In this document: one piece after another, positions 46,101-54,990 of the stretch
Layout: every line of letters begins with the position of its first letter
Numbering within the stretch: the first letter of the stretch is position 1
DNA from: 66-474 sp036279975
Lineage (GTDB): Bacteria > Pseudomonadota > Gammaproteobacteria > Xanthomonadales > Rhodanobacteraceae
DNA length: 64,000 bases
Reading direction: 5' to 3'
Assembly: GCA_036279975.1 (NCBI GenBank)
Contig: DASURP010000062.1
Coordinates: forward strand, 1 to 64,000
Translations under genes and position numbers: made by a program
The notes under the pieces: model-generated
Database searches by the model: none
Seen by the model: only the letters and a program-made list of their open reading frames with translations
What the model was told of the DNA's origin: nothing

Positions 46101-48066
46101 GCCCGGCCTCCAGCAGCAACATGTTGAAGCGGTCGCTCTCGGCCTGGCCGTGCCAGATGGCGGCAAATGCCCCCTCGAAACGCGCGTGCACGTCTTCCAG
46201 CTTGAACTTCAGCGGTGACGCGGGTCGCACCACGAAGTCCTGGATGCAGGCCCGGCTGCCATGCCAGGCGAGTGCGTGCACCTGCTCGGTGTCCACTTTC
46301 AGGCCCGCGTTTTCCAGCAACGGCAGGGCGTCGGACAAGGGAATGTCGCTGCCCGCGCGGAATATCTTGAAGTGCAACTCGCCCGGCTTGCGGTACGACT
46401 CGTGGAAGGCAAGGCGCATGTCCTCGCCGGCACCCGTCATCGCGGTCAGGATGCCCACGTCTTCCGCGGCGCGGGCGGGCGACTGGTCCTCGATGTAGGC
46501 CGACGTGAGCGCGCCGCCCCAGCGGTTGGCAAGCTGCGCACCGCGCTCTTCACCCAGGCCGCCCACCAGCGCATCGCGCAATTCGTCGTGCCAGTTGCGC
46601 ACGATCGGTGCCAGCTTCGCTTCCAGTTGTGCAAGGTCGACCCCGACGTGTTCGCCGGCACGCGGGCGCACCACGGCATGCATGCGCGCCATCGGCGCAT
46701 CGCCGATCTGCAGGGTGGCGTCCACGTGCGCGCCATGCAGTTCCGTGCGCAGCATCTCCTTGATGCGTTCGCCGACGCTGGCGCTGTAATGGTCGCGGGG
46801 GATGAACACCAGGCACGAGAAGAAGCGTCCGTAGGCATCGCGGCGCACGAACAGGCGCGCTTGGCGCCTTTCGTTTACCTCGAAGATGCCGCTGGCGAGG
46901 CTGAACAGCTCGTCGCTGGAGGCCTGCAGCAACTCGTCGCGCGGCAGGGTTTCCAGGATCGAACGGAACGCCTTGCCCGAATGCGATTGCGGGCGCAGGC
47001 CGGAGCGCCGCTCGGCGGTCTCGAACTTCTTGCGCACCAGCGGCACGTCCTGCGGCCGGCGCATGTACGACGTGGAGGTGTACAGGCCCAGGAAGCGCGA
47101 TTCGCCGATCGGCTTGCCCTTGGCGTTGAAATGCAGCACCCCGATGTAATCCATGTAGCCCGAGCGGTGCACGCGCGAGCGCGCATTGGTCTTGGTCAGG
47201 ATGATCGCGTCGATCGAACCCGACTGCGGCAGCCGGGTCGCGATCAGGCTCTTGGTGGAACGCGGCGCCGTGGCGAGGTCGGGGTTGCGCAGGATGCCCA
47301 GCCCGGAGTCCGGGCGCGCCTTCAGCAACTCGTCGCCTTTCTCGGCGACCACGTCGTATTCGCGGTACCCCAGGAAGGTGAAATGGTTGTCTGCCGCCCA
47401 GCGCAGGAACGCCTGCCCTTCCGCGAGCTGGGCCGCGCCCAGCGGCGACCCGGCCTTCGGCAGCGCGTCGGCGATCGCGAGCATCTTGTCGTGCATGGCC
47501 CGCCAATCGGAGACCGCGGCATGCACGTCGTCGAGCGCCACCTCGGCCGCCGCCTGCAGCTTGTCCAGGGTGGCCTGGTCGACACGGTCGATTTCGGCAT
47601 GCATCAACGATTCGGCATTGCCGGATTCACCGCACGCCGCCACCGCCTGCAGGTTGCCGGCGGAGTCACGGCGCATGTCCATCACCGGGTGGATCAGGCG
47701 GTGCAGGCGCAATCCCTCGCTGTTGACGACCATTTCCAGCGAATCGACGAGGAACGGCGCGTCGTCGGTGGCGGCTTCGATGATCGAATGCGCGCAACGC
47801 CAGCCGTTGTGTTCGGGATCCGGATTGAACGCGCGCACCATGGGGTGCCCGGCCGGGCGCTTGCGGACCCAGCGGAACAGGTCCGTGAGCATTGCGGCCC
47901 AACCATCCACCCCACGCCCGGCCAGTTCGTCCGGCCCCAACTCCGCGCTGACGAGCTTCGCGAATGCCTCTGCGGCCGCGGCGTCAGCCGTGCCGGCCCT
48001 GCCACGGACTTCGGCCGCGATCGCGGCCACCTCATCGCCCCCGGCCGGGGTACGCAGTGCGTTCAT
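43120..48066 (-). CDS. gdh: NAD-specific glutamate dehydrogenase, large (about 180 kDa) type
   Basis: Oxidative deamination of glutamate to 2-oxoglutarate. 1648 aa: a long N-terminal regulatory region (about 1-700, ACT-like modules), the catalytic domain (about 750-1200, with GGIRWSDRREDFRTEVLGLVKAQ-type core read as GGIRWSDR, KGGFFVKR and GIGDMSGDVFGNGML), and a C-terminal helical region. This is the L-GDH class found in Pseudomonas, Caulobacter and Xanthomonas, used for amino acid catabolism. The ATG at 48066 is chosen; an in-frame ATG at 48099 would add 11 residues. It is divergent from the efflux operon across 206 bases in which no clear promoter was found. Confidence 0.95.
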   Translation of the reverse strand: MNALRTPAGGDEVAAIAAEVRGRAGTADAAAAEAFAKLVSAELGPDELAGRGVDGWAAMLTDLFRWVRKRPAGHPMVRAFNPDPEHNGWRCAHSIIEAATDDAPFLVDSLEMVVNSEGLRLHRLIHPVMDMRRDSAGNLQAVAACGESGNAESLMHAEIDRVDQATLDKLQAAAEVALDDVHAAVSDWRAMHDKMLAIADALPKAGSPLGAAQLAEGQAFLRWAADNHFTFLGYREYDVVAEKGDELLKARPDSGLGILRNPDLATAPRSTKSLIATRLPQSGSIDAIILTKTNARSRVHRSGYMDYIGVLHFNAKGKPIGESRFLGLYTSTSYMRRPQDVPLVRKKFETAERRSGLRPQSHSGKAFRSILETLPRDELLQASSDELFSLASGIFEVNERRQARLFVRRDAYGRFFSCLVFIPRDHYSASVGERIKEMLRTELHGAHVDATLQIGDAPMARMHAVVRPRAGEHVGVDLAQLEAKLAPIVRNWHDELRDALVGGLGEERGAQLANRWGGALTSAYIEDQSPARAAEDVGILTAMTGAGEDMRLAFHESYRKPGELHFKIFRAGSDIPLSDALPLLENAGLKVDTEQVHALAWHGSRACIQDFVVRPASPLKFKLEDVHARFEGAFAAIWHGQAESDRFNMLLLEAGLGWRQIAMLRGYCKYQQQVGTTFSQSYMEETLGRYPMISGLLVELFEAKFDPQREAGDAASRRHAGVALERELHALTPEAVCKANPDFVAQVVALLEKPRDEQVEGLIAAIKALLVNVSSLDDDRILRGFMGQIRATLRTNYFQSHDGKPAEYLSYKFDSHQVPDIPKPVPYREIWVYAPRVEGVHLRFGPVARGGIRWSDRREDFRTEVLGLVKAQMVKNTVIVPVGSKGGFFVKRAPAERDALLEEGIACYKMFMNGLLDITDNIDTAANKVVHPADVVRHDADDPYLVVAADKGTAKFSDIANSISIAHGYWLGDAFASGGSAGYDHKDMGITARGGWESVKRHFRALGHDCQAEDFTCVGIGDMSGDVFGNGMLLSRHIRLVAAFDHRHIFVDPNPDSASSFPERERMFKLPRSSWDDYDKSKISKGGGVFARSLKAIAVTAEMRAALGIADGVESLSPVELISAILKAPVDLLWNGGIGTYVKSAAESNADVGDRANNALRINGGDLRCRIVGEGGNLGFTQKGRIEAAQKGVILNTDFIDNSAGVDTSDHEVNIKILLNDAVQRGEMDTEARNKLLHSMTDEVAKLVLWDNYRQNAAISLMERMSVGRIGSKAHFIRTLESRGQLDRQIESLPSDAELAERRTHHQGLTRPELAVLLSYSKIVLYQQLLDSDVPEDPFLSHELMRYFPEPLHEKYAAHMQRHRLKREIIATAVTNSIVNRMGATFVLRSQEDTGETAAAVVKAYNAARQILHARELWSGIDALDGKVSDAAQIDALMKVWSLLRHVSRWLLNLPGTVLGITDLVHRYQPGMDALRAALPGTLGQTGRAAWGVDLEKWQGLGFPDELARKLATLPTLEVAMDVIETSLESGRPVEHVARVFFDLGEALDIEWLRGQIEKLAVESRWHAQARGALRDELAVQQRAMVSQILASEQGRQSADGAVSAWLERDNPQLKFTRGMLDEIRGVDVDYPIASVALRRLAQIAQSG

Positions 48067-48272
48067 GTCGTTTGTGGAAGCGCAGGAAATGGAACGCATA
48101 GGATACCGCCGCGGCCGCCGCGCATTCCAGCATCGCCGGTCCGATGCAGCGCCGGCCGGGCGTCCTGGTCCGCACGCGCCGGCGGCGCCATGCATGACGC
48201 CTGGCCTAGGGACGGGCCGTTCGATTCACGCCATAATGACGAATTAATGATCTGTCCGGTAGAGAATTCCCG

Positions 48273-49433
48273 ATGACGAGTTCCATGCTGCGGATCGCCG
48301 GCGGCCTGACCCTGGGTTTGCTGCTCGGCGCCTGCAGCCGCTCCACCACGACCACCGAGCAACCGCCGGAAGTGGGCGTGGCGACCGCAACGCCGACGAA
48401 CATCCCGGTGACGCGAAGCTTCCCCGGGCGACTTGCCGCGACCCTGACCGCCCAGGTGCGCGCGCGGGTAACCGGCATCGTGCTCGAGCGCGCTTACCAG
48501 GAAGGCACCGACGTCAAGACCGGCGACGTGCTTTTCAGGATCGACCCCGCGCCGCTCGAAGCCAGTCTGCGCGCGGCCCAGGGGCAGCTCGCACAGGCCG
48601 AGGCCAGCGCGCGCAATGCCAGTCTCAACGCCACGCGCAGCAAGGAGCTGGGTGCGAAAGGCGTGCTTTCGAAACAGGACGTCGACAACGCGGTGGCCGC
48701 GGCGGCGGAAGCCGCCGCTTCGGCGAAGGCCGCGCGCGCCAACGTCGAGAACGCGAAGATCAACCTGGGTTACGCCACCGTCACCGCGCCGATCAGCGGC
48801 CGCGCGGGGCGTGCCAACGTGACCCAGGGCGCGCTGGTCTCGCCCACCGACACCGACCCGCTGACCACGGTGCAGGTGATCGACCCGATCTACGCCAACT
48901 TCAGCGAACCGATGGCCGAAGTGGAGCGCCTGCGCCAGGCCGAAAAGGCCGGCGAGCTGAAACTGGTTGCGCGGGACAAGGCCGAGGTGCAGATCGTGTT
49001 GCCCGACGGCAGCGTGTACGCGCACAAGGGCTCCCTCGATTTCACCGACCTCGCGGTCGACCCGGCCACCGGTGCGGTCGACCTGCGCGCGCTCGTGCCC
49101 AATCCCGACCATGCATTGCTACCCGGCATGTTCGTGAAGATCCGCCTTGAACTGGGCACGCTGCACGCTGCATTCCTGCTGCCGCAGGCGGCGATCCAGC
49201 GCGACAACGAAGGCGCGTTTGTCTACGTGGTCGCTGCGGACGACAAGATCGTGGAGAAACGGGTCGAACTCGGCGACCAGAGCGGCGCGGACTGGATCGT
49301 GCAGAGCGGCCTCGCCGCGGGCGACCGGGTGGTGGCGTCCGGCATCCAGAAGGCGCAACCCGGCGAGAAGGTGAAGACGGTGCCGTACACCGCGCCCGCC
49401 GCGGCGCCGACAACCACCGGCGCGTCAAACTGA
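48273..49433 (+). CDS. RND efflux periplasmic adaptor (AcrA/MexA family lipoprotein)
   Basis: Links the inner-membrane pump to an outer-membrane channel. Lipoprotein signal ending at LLGAC (Cys21), then split lipoyl domain around a helical hairpin (about 95-170, Ala-rich), beta-barrel and membrane-proximal domains. The conserved RARVTGIVLERAYQEGTDV segment is the first lipoyl half. Length 386 aa. It is followed after 16 bases by the pump gene. No outer-membrane factor and no adjacent TetR-type regulator are present, so the pair probably uses a TolC-like channel encoded elsewhere. Confidence 0.93.
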   Translation: MTSSMLRIAGGLTLGLLLGACSRSTTTTEQPPEVGVATATPTNIPVTRSFPGRLAATLTAQVRARVTGIVLERAYQEGTDVKTGDVLFRIDPAPLEASLRAAQGQLAQAEASARNASLNATRSKELGAKGVLSKQDVDNAVAAAAEAAASAKAARANVENAKINLGYATVTAPISGRAGRANVTQGALVSPTDTDPLTTVQVIDPIYANFSEPMAEVERLRQAEKAGELKLVARDKAEVQIVLPDGSVYAHKGSLDFTDLAVDPATGAVDLRALVPNPDHALLPGMFVKIRLELGTLHAAFLLPQAAIQRDNEGAFVYVVAADDKIVEKRVELGDQSGADWIVQSGLAAGDRVVASGIQKAQPGEKVKTVPYTAPAAAPTTTGASN

Positions 49434-49449
49434 CCCGGCCTGCCAACCG

Positions 49450-52400
49450 ATGCCGCAATTCTTCATCGACCGTCCGGTCTTCGCCTGGGTCCTCGCGATC
49501 CTGATCACGCTGGGCGGCACCATCGCGATCCTGAACCTGCCGATCGAAGCCTACCCCACGATCGCGCCGCCGAGCGTGCAGGTTCGCGCCAACTACCCCG
49601 GGGCCAACGCCCAGGTCGTGCAGAGCACCGTCACCCAGGTGATCGAGCAGAACCTTTCCGGGATCGACCACCTGCTGTATTTCTCCTCGTCGTCGGACTC
49701 GACCGGCTCGGCCAACCTCACGTTGTATTTCGACCCCGGCACCGACCTCGACACCGCGGCGGTGCAGACGCAGAACGCCGTCAACGCCGCCGAGCCGCGC
49801 CTGCCGCAGGCGGTCAAGAACCTCGGCATCACGGTCCGCAAGTCGAACACGGGCTTCCTGATGGGCATTTCGTTGTCGGACCAGTCCGGCAAGTACAGCC
49901 CTACCGCGCTCAACAACCTGATCGCGGCACAACTGGTCGATCCGATCTCGCGCATCGAGGGCGTGGGCAGCGTCAACCAGTTCGGTGCGCCATACGCGAT
50001 GCGGATCTGGCTGAATCCGCTGAAGCTGCAGGGTTACCGGCTGACTGCGACGGATGTCCTGGCTGCGATCCGCGCCCAGAACGTGATGTTCGCGGCCGGC
50101 TCGGTGGGCGCGGAACCGGCGGTCGACGGCCAGGGGATCACCGCCAACGTCTCGGCGGAATCGAGCTTCACCACGCCCGAACAGTTCCGCGACATCATCC
50201 TGCGCACCAATCCGGACGGCAGCACCGTCACCCTGGGCGACGTTGCGCGGGTCGAACTGGGGTCGGATCGCTACGGCAACTTCTCGCGCCTGAACGGCAA
50301 GCCGGTGGCGTCGTTCGGCATTTCGCTGCTGCCGGGCGCCAACGCGCTGTCGGTGGCGAATGCGGTCCGGGCCAGGATGCAGGAACTGGCCAAGAACCTG
50401 CCGCCCGGCGTGCAATGGACCATCCCGTTCGAAAGCTACACCTTCGTCCGGGTCTCGATCGTCGAGGTGGTGAAGACGCTGGGCGAGGCGATCGTGCTGG
50501 TGTTCTTCGTGATGCTGCTGTTCCTGCAGAACCTGCGCGCCACCCTGATCCCGACCCTGGTGGTGCCGGTCGCGCTGACCGGGGCGTTCCTGGGCCTGTA
50601 CCTGTTCGGTTTCTCGATCAACGTGCTCAGCCTGTTCGGGCTGGTGCTTGCGATCGGCATCGTGGTGGACGATGCCATCGTGGTGGTCGAGAACGTCGAG
50701 CGCATCATGCGCGAAGAAGGACTGTCGCCGAAGGAAGCCACGCGCAAGGGCATGACCCAGATCACCGGCGCGATCATCGCGGTCACCACGGTGCTGGCCT
50801 CGGTGTTCGTGCCGGCCGCACTGATGCCGGGCAGCGTCGGTGCGATCTACCGGCAGTTCGCGGTGACCATCGCGGTATCAATGCTGTTGTCGGCACTGAT
50901 GGCGCTGACTTTCACGCCCGCGCTGTGCGCCAGCATCCTGCGCCCCGAACACGAACACGCCAACCGCTTCCTGCGCGCCTTCAACAATGGCTACGAGGGC
51001 CTGGCGCGGCACTACCTCGCGCGGCTGGGCAAGGCGGTGCGGCATACGCCGCGCTGGATGCTGGGCTACGCGCTCGCGATCGTGGTGGCGGTGCTGCTGT
51101 TGGCGCAGCTGCCTTCGAGTTTCGTGCCGCAGGAGGACCAGGGCGAAGTGGTGGCCACCATCCAGTTGCCACCGGGCGCCACGGTCGAGCGCACCCGCGC
51201 GGTGATGAAGGAAGTCGAAGCCATCGTCGGGAAGAACCCTGCCGTCGCCAACATCTTCACGATCGGCGGTTTCAGTTTCATCGGTCGCGGCGAAAACGTC
51301 GGCATGGCGTTCATCCACCTCAAGGACTGGAGCAAGCGCGACCACACCGCCGACCAGGTCATCGCCGACTTCAACGGCCAATTCGCGAAGATCCGCAACG
51401 CGCAGGTGTTCGCTATGAACCAGGCGGTGATCCGTGGACTCGGCCGTTTCGCCGGTTTCGATTTCGAACTGGAGGACCGCGGCGGCCTCGGGCACCAGGC
51501 CCTGGTCGAGGCCAAGGACAAGCTGCTGGCCGCGGCCCGCCGGGACAAGCGCCTCGTCAATGTGCACGTCAACGGCATGGATGACGCGCCGACCGTGGAC
51601 ATGCGCGTCGATCGCGTGCAGGCCCAGTCGATGGGACTTTCGGTCACCGACGTGTACAACGCGATCCAGTTGATGCTGTCGCAGGTGTACGCGAACGATT
51701 TCTACTTCCAGGGACGGGTGTTGCGCGTGGAGGTGCAGGCCGATGCACCGTTCCGCATGAACCCGGCCGACATCGGCAGCTTCTACACGCGCTCGTCGAG
51801 TGGCGCGATGGTGCCGCTCTCGAGCGTCGTCGACACCAGCTGGTCGCTGGCCGCGCCCGAACTCGACCGCTACAACGGCGTCGGGTCGATCGGCATCACC
51901 GGCACCGCGGCACCCGGTTACAGTTCCGGCGACGCGATCGCGGCGATGCAGGAACTGGTCGCCAAATACCTGCCCACGAGTTTCGGCTACGAGTGGACCG
52001 GCCAGTCGTTGCAGGAAATCCTCTCCGGCGCGCAGGCGCCGATGCTGTTCGGACTGTCGATCTTCGTGGTGTTCCTGTGCCTGGCCGCACTGTACGAAAG
52101 CTGGTCGATCCCGATCGCGGTGATGCTGGTGATCCCGCTCGGCGTGCTGGGCTCGGTGGCGCTGACCAGCATCCGCGGACTCGAGGACGACGTGTACTTC
52201 AAGATCGGATTGATCGCGATCATCGGCCTGTCGGTGAAGAACGCGATCCTGATCGTGCAGTTCGCGGTGGACGAGCAGAAACAAGGCAAGGACCTGATCA
52301 CCGCGACACTGGAAGCCTGTCGCATCCGCCTGCGCCCGATCCTGATGACTTCGATCGCCTTCATCCTCGGCGTGCTGCCGCTGGCGATCTCGAGCGGCGC

Positions 52401-52581
52401 GGGCGCCAACAGCCGCCACGCGATCGGCACCGGCGTGATCGGCGGCATGATCGGTGCGACCGCTCTCGGGATCCTGCTGGTGCCGGTGTTCTACATCGTG
52501 GTCAAGCGCCTGACCGGGGACAGCGGCGGCGGGACGGAAATGGCCCGGGACGACGAGGACGTGCTGCGACCTTTCGACTGA
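49450..52581 (+). CDS. RND multidrug efflux permease (AcrB/MexB, HAE1 family)
   Basis: Proton-driven trimeric inner-membrane exporter, 1043 aa with twelve membrane spans and two large periplasmic loops. The proton-relay pair D407-D408 (GIVVDDAIVVVENVER) is at the same positions as in E. coli AcrB, and the partner Lys is in LSVKNAILIVQFA. The N-terminus MPQFFIDRPVFAWVLAI is typical. Substrates cannot be predicted with confidence; the family handles hydrophobic drugs, detergents and bile salts. An intrinsic terminator follows directly. Confidence 0.95.
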   Translation: MPQFFIDRPVFAWVLAILITLGGTIAILNLPIEAYPTIAPPSVQVRANYPGANAQVVQSTVTQVIEQNLSGIDHLLYFSSSSDSTGSANLTLYFDPGTDLDTAAVQTQNAVNAAEPRLPQAVKNLGITVRKSNTGFLMGISLSDQSGKYSPTALNNLIAAQLVDPISRIEGVGSVNQFGAPYAMRIWLNPLKLQGYRLTATDVLAAIRAQNVMFAAGSVGAEPAVDGQGITANVSAESSFTTPEQFRDIILRTNPDGSTVTLGDVARVELGSDRYGNFSRLNGKPVASFGISLLPGANALSVANAVRARMQELAKNLPPGVQWTIPFESYTFVRVSIVEVVKTLGEAIVLVFFVMLLFLQNLRATLIPTLVVPVALTGAFLGLYLFGFSINVLSLFGLVLAIGIVVDDAIVVVENVERIMREEGLSPKEATRKGMTQITGAIIAVTTVLASVFVPAALMPGSVGAIYRQFAVTIAVSMLLSALMALTFTPALCASILRPEHEHANRFLRAFNNGYEGLARHYLARLGKAVRHTPRWMLGYALAIVVAVLLLAQLPSSFVPQEDQGEVVATIQLPPGATVERTRAVMKEVEAIVGKNPAVANIFTIGGFSFIGRGENVGMAFIHLKDWSKRDHTADQVIADFNGQFAKIRNAQVFAMNQAVIRGLGRFAGFDFELEDRGGLGHQALVEAKDKLLAAARRDKRLVNVHVNGMDDAPTVDMRVDRVQAQSMGLSVTDVYNAIQLMLSQVYANDFYFQGRVLRVEVQADAPFRMNPADIGSFYTRSSSGAMVPLSSVVDTSWSLAAPELDRYNGVGSIGITGTAAPGYSSGDAIAAMQELVAKYLPTSFGYEWTGQSLQEILSGAQAPMLFGLSIFVVFLCLAALYESWSIPIAVMLVIPLGVLGSVALTSIRGLEDDVYFKIGLIAIIGLSVKNAILIVQFAVDEQKQGKDLITATLEACRIRLRPILMTSIAFILGVLPLAISSGAGANSRHAIGTGVIGGMIGATALGILLVPVFYIVVKRLTGDSGGGTEMARDDEDVLRPFD

Positions 52582-52600
52582 ACGCGGCGACCAACGAAGA

Positions 52601-52623
52601 AGGCGCGGAAACCGCGCCTTTTT
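52601..52623 (+). terminator. Rho-independent terminator of the RND operon
   Basis: Perfect 8-bp stem AGGCGCGG/CCGCGCCT with loop AAA, followed by TTTTT, 20 bases after the pump stop codon. Confidence 0.9.
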
Positions 52624-52646
52624 CGTGCACCGGTTGCTGCCGGGGA

Positions 52647-53141
52647 TCACTTCACCGAGAAGTCCTTGCTCGCAACCTGCATGCCATTCAGCGAAATGTC
52701 CAGCTTGTAGTTGCCCGCCGGCCAGCCATCCGGTTTGCTGATCGAGAATGCGGTGCTGGCGGGACCGACCGCGGCGATCGTCTTGCTGTCTTCCTTCACC
52801 GTCTGGCCATCCTGGTACGTCCATTTGGCCTTGATGGTGGCAGTGCCGGTGCCGGTGGTCGCGCCCGACGCGTAGATGGTGTCCTTGGGCGTGAACGTCG
52901 TGGCGGCGGTGGTTACCTTCTGGTCGGCGCCGACCGCGCTGCCGAGGTCGACGGAAACCAGCGTGACCGGCGCAGGCGCCTCGACGGGGGCCTGCGCTGC
53001 GGGCGCCGAAACCGGCGCTGCGGGCGTGTTGCCCGCGGGTGCCGTGGCAGCTTGCTCCGGGGCACTCTTGTTGCATGCGCTCAAGGCAAGCGCCGAGGCA
53101 AGCGACAGGGCGATGGCAATGGACGTACGTTTCAGCATCAT
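52647..53141 (-). CDS. Small lipoprotein of unknown function
   Basis: 164 aa. Signal peptide with lipobox LSAC (mature Cys at about residue 23), an Ala/Pro-rich linker, then a beta-rich domain of about 95 residues (VDLGSAVGADQKV to SLNGMQVASKDFSVK) whose strand pattern suggests an immunoglobulin-like fold. The ATG pair at 53141 and 53138 follows AAAGGAGG, a strong ribosome binding site, so the ATG at 53159 is rejected. It lies 15 bases after the LysM gene and is convergent with the efflux operon. No specific function is recognised. Confidence 0.8.
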   Translation of the reverse strand: MMLKRTSIAIALSLASALALSACNKSAPEQAATAPAGNTPAAPVSAPAAQAPVEAPAPVTLVSVDLGSAVGADQKVTTAATTFTPKDTIYASGATTGTGTATIKAKWTYQDGQTVKEDSKTIAAVGPASTAFSISKPDGWPAGNYKLDISLNGMQVASKDFSVK

Positions 53142-53155
53142 GCAACGTCCTCCTT

Positions 53156-53461
53156 TCATGCCTTGGGGGGAATCCTCAGCACCTGGCCCGGCTTGATGAG
53201 GTCCGGGTTGCTGATCTGGTCGCGGTTGGCGTCGAAGATGCGATGCCAGTCATTGGCATGGCCGTAGAAATGCCTGGCGATCTTCGACAGATTGTCCCCC
53301 GCCACGACCGTGTAGGTTTGCGGGTCGGCCGCCGGCGCGGCCGTGGACTTCACGCTGCCCTGCACGTTGCTGAAGTCGGCCTGCTTCGGCGCGCCGGGTG
53401 CCGTGGACGCGACACTGCCTTGCACGTTGGAAAAATCCGGTTTCCCGGGCTGGGTGCCCAT
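53156..53461 (-). CDS. LysM-domain protein with duplicated N-terminal motif
   Basis: 101 aa without an obvious signal peptide. Two copies of ADFSNVQGSV/PDFSNVQGSV followed by STA (residues 8-20 and 27-40) precede one LysM domain (about 49-99, VVAGDNLSKIARHFYG and KPGQVLRIP). The LysM resembles that of Kbp/YgaU, a potassium-binding cytoplasmic protein, but the BON domain is absent. GAGGAGGAA lies upstream of the ATG. The next gene downstream (lipoprotein) may be co-transcribed. Function unknown. Confidence 0.85.
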   Translation of the reverse strand: MGTQPGKPDFSNVQGSVASTAPGAPKQADFSNVQGSVKSTAAPAADPQTYTVVAGDNLSKIARHFYGHANDWHRIFDANRDQISNPDLIKPGQVLRIPPKA

Positions 53462-53604
53462 GCGCGTTCCTCCTCTGGGCGGGGAGCCGTTGCCGACTTT
53501 CAGCCAGGCTGCGTTAACGCCGTATTACAGGTGGCGCGCTTCGTTCACGCTGGCGACAGTTTCGGCCGCGGCGGCGACCGGCCGCGACCCGCACTGCCAC
53601 ACCG

Positions 53605-54489
53605 TCAGCCCCGCGCGTGCTTGCGCGTGTGCGCGATCCCGGCCATCACCTCGAACTCCTCGTCGGACAATTCGATGTCCGCGGCGGCGACGTTCTCCTC
53701 GAGGTGCGCGCGCTTCGAGGTGCCCGGGATCGGCAACACCACCGGGCTGCGCTTCAGCAGCCAGGCGATCGCGACCTGGGTCGGGCTGGCCTGGTGCCGC
53801 CGCGCGATCTCCGCGAGCGGCGAATCCGGCCTGGTCAGGCCGCCGCCCGACAACGGGTACCACGGGATGAACCCGATCCCGTTGGCCTCGCAATGGTCGA
53901 GCACGTCGTCGTACACCCGATACGTTGCGCTGTAGCGGTTCTGCACGGTCGCGACCGGAAACACCTTTTGCGCGGCTTCGATTTCCTCGACCGTGACTTC
54001 ACTCAAGCCCGCGCACTGGATCAAGCCAGCGTCGAGCATCGCCTTGATCGCGCCGAACTGCTCGTCACGCGGCACCCCGGGATCGATCCGGTGCAGCTGC
54101 CACAGCGCGATCTGCTCGACGCCCAGCCAGCGCAGGCTCATCTTCACCTGTTGCAGCAGGTATTCGGGACGCCCCAGCGGAATCCATTCGTCCGGCCCCG
54201 GCCGCACCTGCCCGCCCTTGGTCGCGATCACCAGGCCATCCGGATACGGATGCAGCGCCTCGCGCAGCATCGGCTCGGACACCGCCGGCCCATAGGAATC
54301 GGCGGTGTCGATGAAGTTGACGCCGAGTTCGGGCACCCGCCGCAGGGTGGCGAGGCACCCGTCGCGGTCGCCGGGCTCGCCCCACACCCCGGCGCCGGTA
54401 ACCCGCATCGCGCCGAATCCAAGCCGGTGGACAGGGATTTTCCCGCCCAGCAGGAAAGTGCCGGCCCGGCCGGCGTCCAGTGTGGTCAT
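53605..54489 (-). CDS. Aldo/keto reductase
   Basis: NADPH-dependent carbonyl reductase with a TIM-barrel fold, 294 aa. The catalytic tetrad is D61, Y66, K91 and H133 (FIDTADSYG, IATKGG, QLHRID), and the C-terminal NADP site reads PIPGTSKRAHLEEN. The start ATG at 54489 follows GAGGTG. It stands alone between two minus-strand units, bounded upstream by the rplS terminator; bases 53462-53604 downstream are empty. The substrate is unknown. Confidence 0.92.
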   Translation of the reverse strand: MTTLDAGRAGTFLLGGKIPVHRLGFGAMRVTGAGVWGEPGDRDGCLATLRRVPELGVNFIDTADSYGPAVSEPMLREALHPYPDGLVIATKGGQVRPGPDEWIPLGRPEYLLQQVKMSLRWLGVEQIALWQLHRIDPGVPRDEQFGAIKAMLDAGLIQCAGLSEVTVEEIEAAQKVFPVATVQNRYSATYRVYDDVLDHCEANGIGFIPWYPLSGGGLTRPDSPLAEIARRHQASPTQVAIAWLLKRSPVVLPIPGTSKRAHLEENVAAADIELSDEEFEVMAGIAHTRKHARG

Positions 54490-54545
54490 CGCATGCACCT
54501 CGCACGGTTCGAATCCCTTCCACCATACGCGCATGCGACGCCAGC

Positions 54546-54598
54546 AAAAAGGGGACGGCGGGAATCAAGCCGCGACTCGATCCCCGCCGTCCCCTTTT
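54546..54598. terminator. Bidirectional intrinsic terminator after rplS
   Basis: A 12-bp stem GGGGACGGCGGG/CCCGCCGTCCCC (54551-54562 and 54583-54594; loop about 20 bases) with AAAAA on the left and TTTT on the right. It works as a T-run terminator for rplS on the minus strand and could also act on the plus strand. Confidence 0.88.
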
Positions 54599-54609
54599 CA
54601 GGAGCCGGG

Positions 54610-54990
54610 TTACTTGACCCGCGTGCTGTCGTCCTTCGCGTTGCCAGCCAGGTCTTCCTTGATGCGTGCGGCCTTGCCCTCCAGTCCGCGCAGGAAGTAA
54701 AGCTTGGCGCCGCGCACCTTGCCCTTGCGCTTGACCTGGACGGAATCGATCGCGGGGCTGTAGGCCTGGAACACACGCTCGACGCCGGTGCCGTGCGACA
54801 CCTTGCGCACGGTGAAGGCCGAATGCAGGCCGCGGTTGCGGCGCGCGATCACCACGCCCTCGAAGGCCTGCACGCGTTCGCGGTTGCCTTCCTTGACCTT
54901 GACGTTGACGACCACGGTATCGCCGGCGGCGAAAGGCGGCAGCTCGCGGCCCATCTGTGCGGCTTCGAATTGTTCAATGATCTTGTTCAT
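54610..54990 (-). CDS. rplS: 50S ribosomal protein L19
   Basis: Located at the 30S-50S interface. 126 aa; the family core FAAGDTVVVNVKVKEGNRERVQAFEG and RGLHSAFTVRKVS is visible in pieces, as is the RRGKVRRAKLYYLR-type segment read as KGKVRGAKLYFLRG. It overlaps the end of trmD by 17 bases and closes the rpsP-rimM-trmD-rplS operon. The acidic/Lys C-terminal tail (EDLAGNAKDDSTRVK) is slightly longer than in E. coli. Confidence 0.98.
   Translation of the reverse strand: MNKIIEQFEAAQMGRELPPFAAGDTVVVNVKVKEGNRERVQAFEGVVIARRNRGLHSAFTVRKVSHGTGVERVFQAYSPAIDSVQVKRKGKVRGAKLYFLRGLEGKAARIKEDLAGNAKDDSTRVK

Noticed and set aside
46261..48276. A 671-codon plus-strand frame opposite the glutamate dehydrogenase gene
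   Set aside because: Antisense shadow; the minus-strand product has continuous family similarity over this range.
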